From: Vicinamibacteria bacterium
Lineage (GTDB): Bacteria; Acidobacteriota; Vicinamibacteria; Fen-336; JAGNNV01
Reading direction: 5' to 3'
Assembly: GCA_016650185.1 (NCBI GenBank)
Contig: JAENWE010000086.1
Coordinates: forward strand, 1 to 13,552
DNA: 13,552 bases
Made by a program: the position numbers and the translations under genes
Part shown: piece by piece, positions 13,446 to 13,552 of the stretch
Layout: each line of letters starts with the position of its first letter
How positions within the stretch are numbered: the first letter of the stretch is position 1
Notes under the pieces: model-generated
What the model was told of the DNA's origin: nothing
Database searches by the model: none
Seen by the model: the letters and a program-made list of their open reading frames with translations, nothing else

Positions 13446-13550
13446 CCGTCATCGCGAAGGCCAAATCGTTCTGCGTGGCCTGAAGCGATCTCGCCGTCCT
13501 GCCGAGACTGCTTCGTCCCATGCATTCCGTCGGGGTCCTCGCAGTGACGG
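13446..13550. repeat. 105-bp nested palindromic element (REP/MITE-like dispersed repeat)
   Basis: The outer arms CCGTCATCGCGA (13446-13457) and TCGCAGTGACGG (13539-13550) are inverted with 10 of 12 matches. The inner arms GAAGCGATCTC (13482-13492) and GAGACTGCTTC (13504-13514) are inverted with 9 of 11 matches; in both pairs the mismatch is one swapped dinucleotide. A smaller hairpin AGGCCA/TGGCCT (13458-13481) sits in the left half. The sequence style (TGCGAGGA...GACGAAGCA...TCTC read on the minus strand) resembles intergenic repeats seen in many copies in several bacterial genomes. The right boundary may lie just outside the window. Confidence 0.7.
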
Positions 13551-13552
13551 AA

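Noticed and set aside
13500..13552. GGAAT...GTCTC pair on the minus strand as an autoregulated ECF promoter
   Set aside because: Spacing is about two bases short, the -35 lacks the AAC core, and the bases belong to the palindromic repeat.
1..13552. CRISPR arrays, tRNA/rRNA genes, insertion sequences
   Set aside because: No regularly spaced direct repeats, no cloverleaf or rRNA-like sequence and no transposase-like protein were seen; gaps between genes are nearly all under 120 bp.

Overview
This is a high-GC bacterial window that is almost entirely coding. It contains 12 protein genes, 10 on the minus strand, and one of them (ispA) is cut by the left edge. I see no rRNA, tRNA, CRISPR array, transposase or phage gene. 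The best lineage hint is a secreted VWA protein of the 'VWFA-related acidobacterial domain' type. Together with the GC content and the ymdB-xseA-xseB-ispA gene order, it suggests Acidobacteriota or a neighbouring high-GC phylum. This is inference from family knowledge, not a database result.

Left block (1-3280, minus): a compact operon reading ymdB > xseA > xseB > ispA. It encodes a YmdB-type metallophosphoesterase, both subunits of exodeoxyribonuclease VII (joined by an ATGA overlap), and the N-terminal 191 residues of a farnesyl/geranylgeranyl diphosphate synthase with a likely TTG start.

Signalling and transport block (3357-6840): a small GAF-like coiled-coil protein (+) runs tail-to-tail, with a 29-bp overlap, into a 551-residue FHA-GAF-PP2C (SpoIIE/RsbU type) phosphatase (-). 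The phosphatase is divergent from a YcsG-like NRAMP-fold transporter (+) that lacks the usual metal-binding residues. The intergenic region between these two genes is only 90 bp and shows no Shine-Dalgarno sequence on either side.

Central block (6888-11285, minus): lat (L-lysine 6-aminotransferase) overlaps by GTGA an unrecognised 75-residue protein. These are followed by a 2,4-diaminopentanoate dehydrogenase-like NAD(P) enzyme, a 27-bp near-perfect palindrome, a DUF4126 membrane protein, and the VWA protein, which overlaps DUF4126 by GTGA. The first three look like an amino-acid (lysine or diamine) catabolic unit. The last two may be a separate envelope pair.

Right block (11513-13552, minus): an ECF sigma factor overlaps by ATGA a single-pass anti-sigma factor, followed after 10 bp by an exported LTXXQ/Spy-like protein. 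This is a self-contained envelope-stress type regulatory module. Upstream of the sigma gene lies a 105-bp nested palindrome that looks like one copy of a dispersed REP/MITE-type repeat. It explains the apparent N-terminal extension of the sigma reading frame.
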